9,200 bases of DNA from an uncultured Butyrivibrio sp. (GTDB taxonomy: Bacteria; Bacillota; Clostridia; Lachnospirales; Lachnospiraceae). Of the stretch, positions 7,492 through 9,200 are shown in pieces. Within the stretch, counting starts at the first letter, position 1; every line of letters begins with the position of its first letter. Under the pieces are notes generated by a model, which made no database searches, had not been told where the DNA came from, and worked only from the letters and a program-made list of their open reading frames with translations. The stretch spans positions 1-9,200 of the forward strand of contig CAMVRW010000082.1 of assembly GCA_947169985.1 (NCBI GenBank), read 5' to 3'. The translations under genes and the position numbers were made by a program.

Positions 7492-7545
7492 TATCTGGAA
7501 GCAGAAATATTTCTTTCGAAATATAATGATATGGAGGGCTAATAT

Positions 7546-7737
7546 ATGAGTGATGAGATCAAGAAAAACGTTTCTGAAACTGATCTGGAAAAAGTATCCG
7601 GTGGCAAAAAGGGCAGTATAGGAAAGAAGGGCAGTATAGGAAAGAACGATATAAATATTGTAGGTACGGCCATTGCAAGTTCTGGAGATGACCGCCGAGG
7701 CTGGGATGATCACGTATATGATCATGAAGGACCTTGA
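7546..7737 (+). CDS. Small double-glycine leader peptide (bacteriocin/RiPP-type or signal peptide precursor)
   Basis: Encodes 63 residues. Residues 1-20 form a classic double-glycine leader: a charged start, then SETDLEKVSGG with spaced hydrophobic residues and Gly19-Gly20. Such leaders are cut by C39-peptidase ABC exporters or serve as recognition segments in modified peptides. The predicted 43-residue product begins KKGSIG, contains two exact KGSIGK units (22-27 and 28-33), a mildly hydrophobic middle (INIVGTAIASSG) and an acidic-aromatic tail (about 49-63, with a single Trp, one Tyr and two His). It has no Cys, which argues against lanthipeptide, sactipeptide or disulfide-bonded bacteriocin chemistry. 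GGAGGG at 7533-7538, 7 bases before ATG, strongly supports translation, and a terminator follows. No exporter, modifying enzyme or immunity gene is in the window. I do not recognise the product. A bacteriocin, a signal peptide or a precursor modified by unlinked enzymes are all possible. Confidence 0.75.
   Translation: MSDEIKKNVSETDLEKVSGGKKGSIGKKGSIGKNDINIVGTAIASSGDDRRGWDDHVYDHEGP
7609..7644 (+). repeat. Two exact in-frame 18-bp tandem repeats inside the peptide gene
   Basis: The unit at 7609-7626 is repeated without change at 7627-7644. Each copy starts on a codon boundary and encodes Lys-Gly-Ser-Ile-Gly-Lys. Identity at synonymous positions implies a recent duplication or ongoing slippage, so copy number may vary between strains. 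Confidence 0.92.
7706..7725 (+). repeat. Inverted repeat ATGATCA-N6-TGATCAT at the 3' end of the peptide gene
   Basis: Perfect 7-base arms at 7706-7712 and 7719-7725 flank a 6-base loop and could form a hairpin near the stop codon. It falls on the Asp-His codons of the tail, whose similar codons partly explain the symmetry. The function, if any, is unknown. Confidence 0.5.
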
Positions 7738-7771
7738 GCATTAAGGGCGGAAATTTAGAGGATGATGTAAT

Positions 7772-7816
7772 AAAGGTCTCCTGGAGAATTATTCATATTC
7801 TCCAAGAGACCTTTTT
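7772..7816 (+). terminator. Strong intrinsic terminator after the peptide gene
   Basis: The left arm 7772-7780 (AAAGGTCTC) pairs with 7806-7814 (GAGACCTTT), and after one C/A mismatch 7782-7789 (TGGAGAAT) pairs with 7797-7804 (ATTCTCCA), leaving a 7-base loop. The stem ends in five T residues (7812-7816), with A residues on the left side. It should separate the peptide transcript from the symporter gene. Confidence 0.85.
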
Positions 7817-7840
7817 GATTGCACCTACAGTTCGTAATAT

Positions 7841-7887
7841 CATTCCACGCGTTCAATAAAATCATATAAACTTAATATCGTGGTATG
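7841..7887. repeat. Imperfect inverted repeat upstream of the symporter
   Basis: CATTCCACG at 7841-7849 and CGTGGTATG at 7879-7887 are complementary at 8 of 9 positions, separated by 29 bases. The right arm lies where a -35 box for the symporter promoter would be, so an operator is conceivable. The evidence is weak. Confidence 0.3.
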
Positions 7888-7900
7888 GCAAACAATTATT

Positions 7901-7909
7901 TGTTAAAAT
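7901..7909 (+). promoter_or_regulatory. Extended -10 promoter for the symporter, possibly giving a leaderless mRNA
   Basis: TGTTAAAAT matches the extended -10 form TG-N-TAAAAT. Its TAAAAT ends 6 bases before the symporter ATG at 7916, so transcription would be expected to start at or next to the start codon. No Shine-Dalgarno sequence is present upstream of the ATG, which agrees with this. Confidence 0.45.
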
Positions 7910-7915
7910 AGAGTA

Positions 7916-9196
7916 ATGAAAAACGAACATATTAAACCATCAAAAAATGCAAAAAGCATCATAATAACACTTCTTGCACTTATCCTTGGTATCGCGACAG
8001 GATTGCTACTCCAGTATAAAGCTCCAAAAGAAGTCGCCGATACACTTAGTTCTTATGTTTTTACCCCAGTCTATACCATGTTCATGAATGCACTGAAGAT
8101 GATCGTGGGGCCACTGGTATTTTGCTCTATAGCTGCCAGCATATCGTCATTCTCTGATCTTAAAACTCTCGGTAGAATTGCCGCCAAAATTATGGCTTTA
8201 TACGTTCTCACTTCTGCAATTGCTGTATTTGTAGGGTATTTTGCCTGGAATCTGTTCCCCATAGGTAATCCATCTCTTTTGGACAACATCTATGCGGAAG
8301 AGGCAGCTGAAACCGTCAAAAAGGCTGAGAGTACAACTGTCTCCATATTAGATACCATCGTAGATATTGTCCCAAATAACATCATTGCTCCATTTCAGAA
8401 CTCAGACATGCTTGAGCTGATATTTATGGCTGTTATTCTTGGACTGGCAGTGTCATCTCTGTCTGACAAATACCCCATCGTAAGGGACATCCTTGTGGCT
8501 CTCGATAAGGTGTGCTCCAAGATAACAACTATTATTGTTTCATTCATTCCACTGACTGTATTCTGTTCCATGGCCAAGACCATGATCTCCATGAATATAA
8601 AAGAGTTCTCTAATGTTGTCGCCTGGGTTCCTTTGATCTACTTTGGCGACATAATGATGATGTGTGTATACATGCTGCTACTATTGTTCCTGGCCAGGTT
8701 GAATCCTTTCAGATTCGTGGCCAAATACCATCCTGCCATGCTTTCAGCCTTCACCTTTGCATCCAGTAACGCTGCCCTTCCATCCTCCATCGAAAAAGTG
8801 GATGAGCTTGGAGTATCCTCAACAGTCTATTCCTTCTCATTACCCCTTGGCGCCACAGTAAATATGGACGGCAGCTGTGTAGCACTTATAATATCCGCTC
8901 TGTTCTATGCAAAGACTTATAGCGTTCCAGTAACCAGCAGCGTTTTCACAGCTCTTTTCATTGCGATCATCGCTCTGTCCCTTGGATCTCCCGGCGTTCC
9001 CGGAGGAAACCTGGTATGCATCGCAATCCTTATCCCAACAATAGGAGTTCCGCCCGAAGCAGTCAGCCTGATAATGGGTCTTTACCCACTTGTAGGCATG
9101 ATCACAGCCTGCACCAACGTCACTGGAGATGCAGTTGTAACAACCATAGCTGCAAAAGCAGAAAAGCTGTTTGATATCGAAAAGTTCAATTCATGA
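7916..9196 (+). CDS. Dicarboxylate/amino acid:cation symporter (DAACS, SDF family), atypical substrate site
   Basis: Encodes a 426-residue inner-membrane secondary transporter, the usual family length. The first TM starts near residue 13. Family signatures: a hairpin-1 motif ASSNAALP (282-289), NMDG in TM7 (316-319), hairpin-2 SPGVPGG (358-364) and the TM8 motif NVTGD (401-405). The cation-site residues Asp318, Asn401 and Asp405 are kept, so Na+ or H+ coupling is likely. Aligned without gaps to GltPh in TM8, the substrate residues Asp394, Arg397 and Thr398 are Gly, Thr and Ala, and the hairpin-1 Arg276 is Ala. Glutamate, aspartate or C4-dicarboxylate transport is therefore doubtful, and a neutral or non-amino-acid substrate is more plausible. 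The ATG is fixed by an in-frame TAA at 7904-7906, yet has no ribosome site. It is separated from the peptide gene by a terminator, so a functional link is unproven. Confidence 0.9.
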   Translation: MKNEHIKPSKNAKSIIITLLALILGIATGLLLQYKAPKEVADTLSSYVFTPVYTMFMNALKMIVGPLVFCSIAASISSFSDLKTLGRIAAKIMALYVLTSAIAVFVGYFAWNLFPIGNPSLLDNIYAEEAAETVKKAESTTVSILDTIVDIVPNNIIAPFQNSDMLELIFMAVILGLAVSSLSDKYPIVRDILVALDKVCSKITTIIVSFIPLTVFCSMAKTMISMNIKEFSNVVAWVPLIYFGDIMMMCVYMLLLLFLARLNPFRFVAKYHPAMLSAFTFASSNAALPSSIEKVDELGVSSTVYSFSLPLGATVNMDGSCVALIISALFYAKTYSVPVTSSVFTALFIAIIALSLGSPGVPGGNLVCIAILIPTIGVPPEAVSLIMGLYPLVGMITACTNVTGDAVVTTIAAKAEKLFDIEKFNS

Positions 9197-9200
9197 GATT

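Larger units (their letters stand above)
7262..7545. promoter_or_regulatory. Divergent intergenic region between kinase operon and peptide gene
   Basis: This 284-base AT-rich stretch holds no supportable gene and must contain the promoters of both the kinase operon (leftward) and the peptide gene (rightward). On the kinase side, TACCAT (7315-7320) and ATGGTA (7335-7340) form an inverted repeat with a 14-base spacer, and the minus strand reads TTGATA at 7344-7339; I could not pair it with a -10 box at a normal distance. The peptide side contains the palindrome and direct repeat listed separately, plus TATAAT at 7486-7491. Confidence 0.5.

Noticed and set aside
7480..7741. Minus-strand open frames (7480-7725 and 7559-7741) opposite the peptide gene
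   Set aside because: No ribosome site, low-complexity translations, and the plus-strand peptide has a strong Shine-Dalgarno, leader motif and terminator.
7772..7816. The long hairpin as a riboswitch or small RNA
   Set aside because: A near-perfect stem ending in T residues right after a short gene is fully explained as an intrinsic terminator; no conserved aptamer-like structure was seen.
7546..9196. Peptide gene and symporter as a toxin-and-immunity or peptide-and-exporter pair
   Set aside because: A strong terminator lies between them, and SDF-family symporters are not known to export GG-leader peptides.

Overview
The window looks like a piece of a low-to-mid-GC Firmicute chromosome, most likely a Lachnospiraceae gut or rumen clostridium of the Butyrivibrio/Pseudobutyrivibrio type. 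That placement is an inference. It rests on GGAGG-type ribosome sites, the protein styles (a PgcA-type phosphoglucomutase, a Cache-type hybrid histidine kinase, a family-1 sugar-type lipoprotein binding protein, a double-glycine leader peptide) and AT-rich intergenic DNA. I see no rRNA, tRNA, CRISPR array, transposase or prophage gene.

Layout. Positions 1-1640 (minus) hold an alpha-phosphoglucomutase cut by the left window edge. Positions 1772-2767 (minus) encode a PflX-like (COG1313) radical SAM protein. It is divergent from 2856-3437 (plus), a free-standing histidine phosphotransfer (HPt) protein. The HPt gene converges, with a 10-base gap, on a two-gene minus-strand operon: a membrane hybrid sensor kinase (7261-4760, TTG start) followed 13 bases later by a lipoprotein solute-binding protein (4746-3448) that has no permease genes beside it. 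To the right lies a 284-base intergenic region rich in inverted and direct repeats. After it come a 63-residue peptide with a GG leader and tandem KGSIGK repeats (7546-7737), a strong intrinsic terminator (7772-7816), and a DAACS/SDF-family cation symporter (7916-9196).

How they may work together. The most coherent module is kinase, binding protein and HPt. The kinase has an extracytoplasmic Cache-like sensor, a histidine kinase core, one intact receiver and a second, shortened receiver. It has no HPt domain of its own, and the convergent gene supplies one. The binding protein could present a ligand to the sensor. No DNA-binding response regulator is visible, so the output is unknown.

The most unusual items are: (1) the Cys-free GG-leader peptide with an exact 18-bp tandem duplication; (2) the binding-protein/hybrid-kinase/HPt arrangement; (3) the second receiver, which appears to lack beta4-alpha4-beta5; and (4) the symporter, which keeps the sodium-site motifs of its family but lacks the substrate-binding Arg and Asp and may have a leaderless mRNA.
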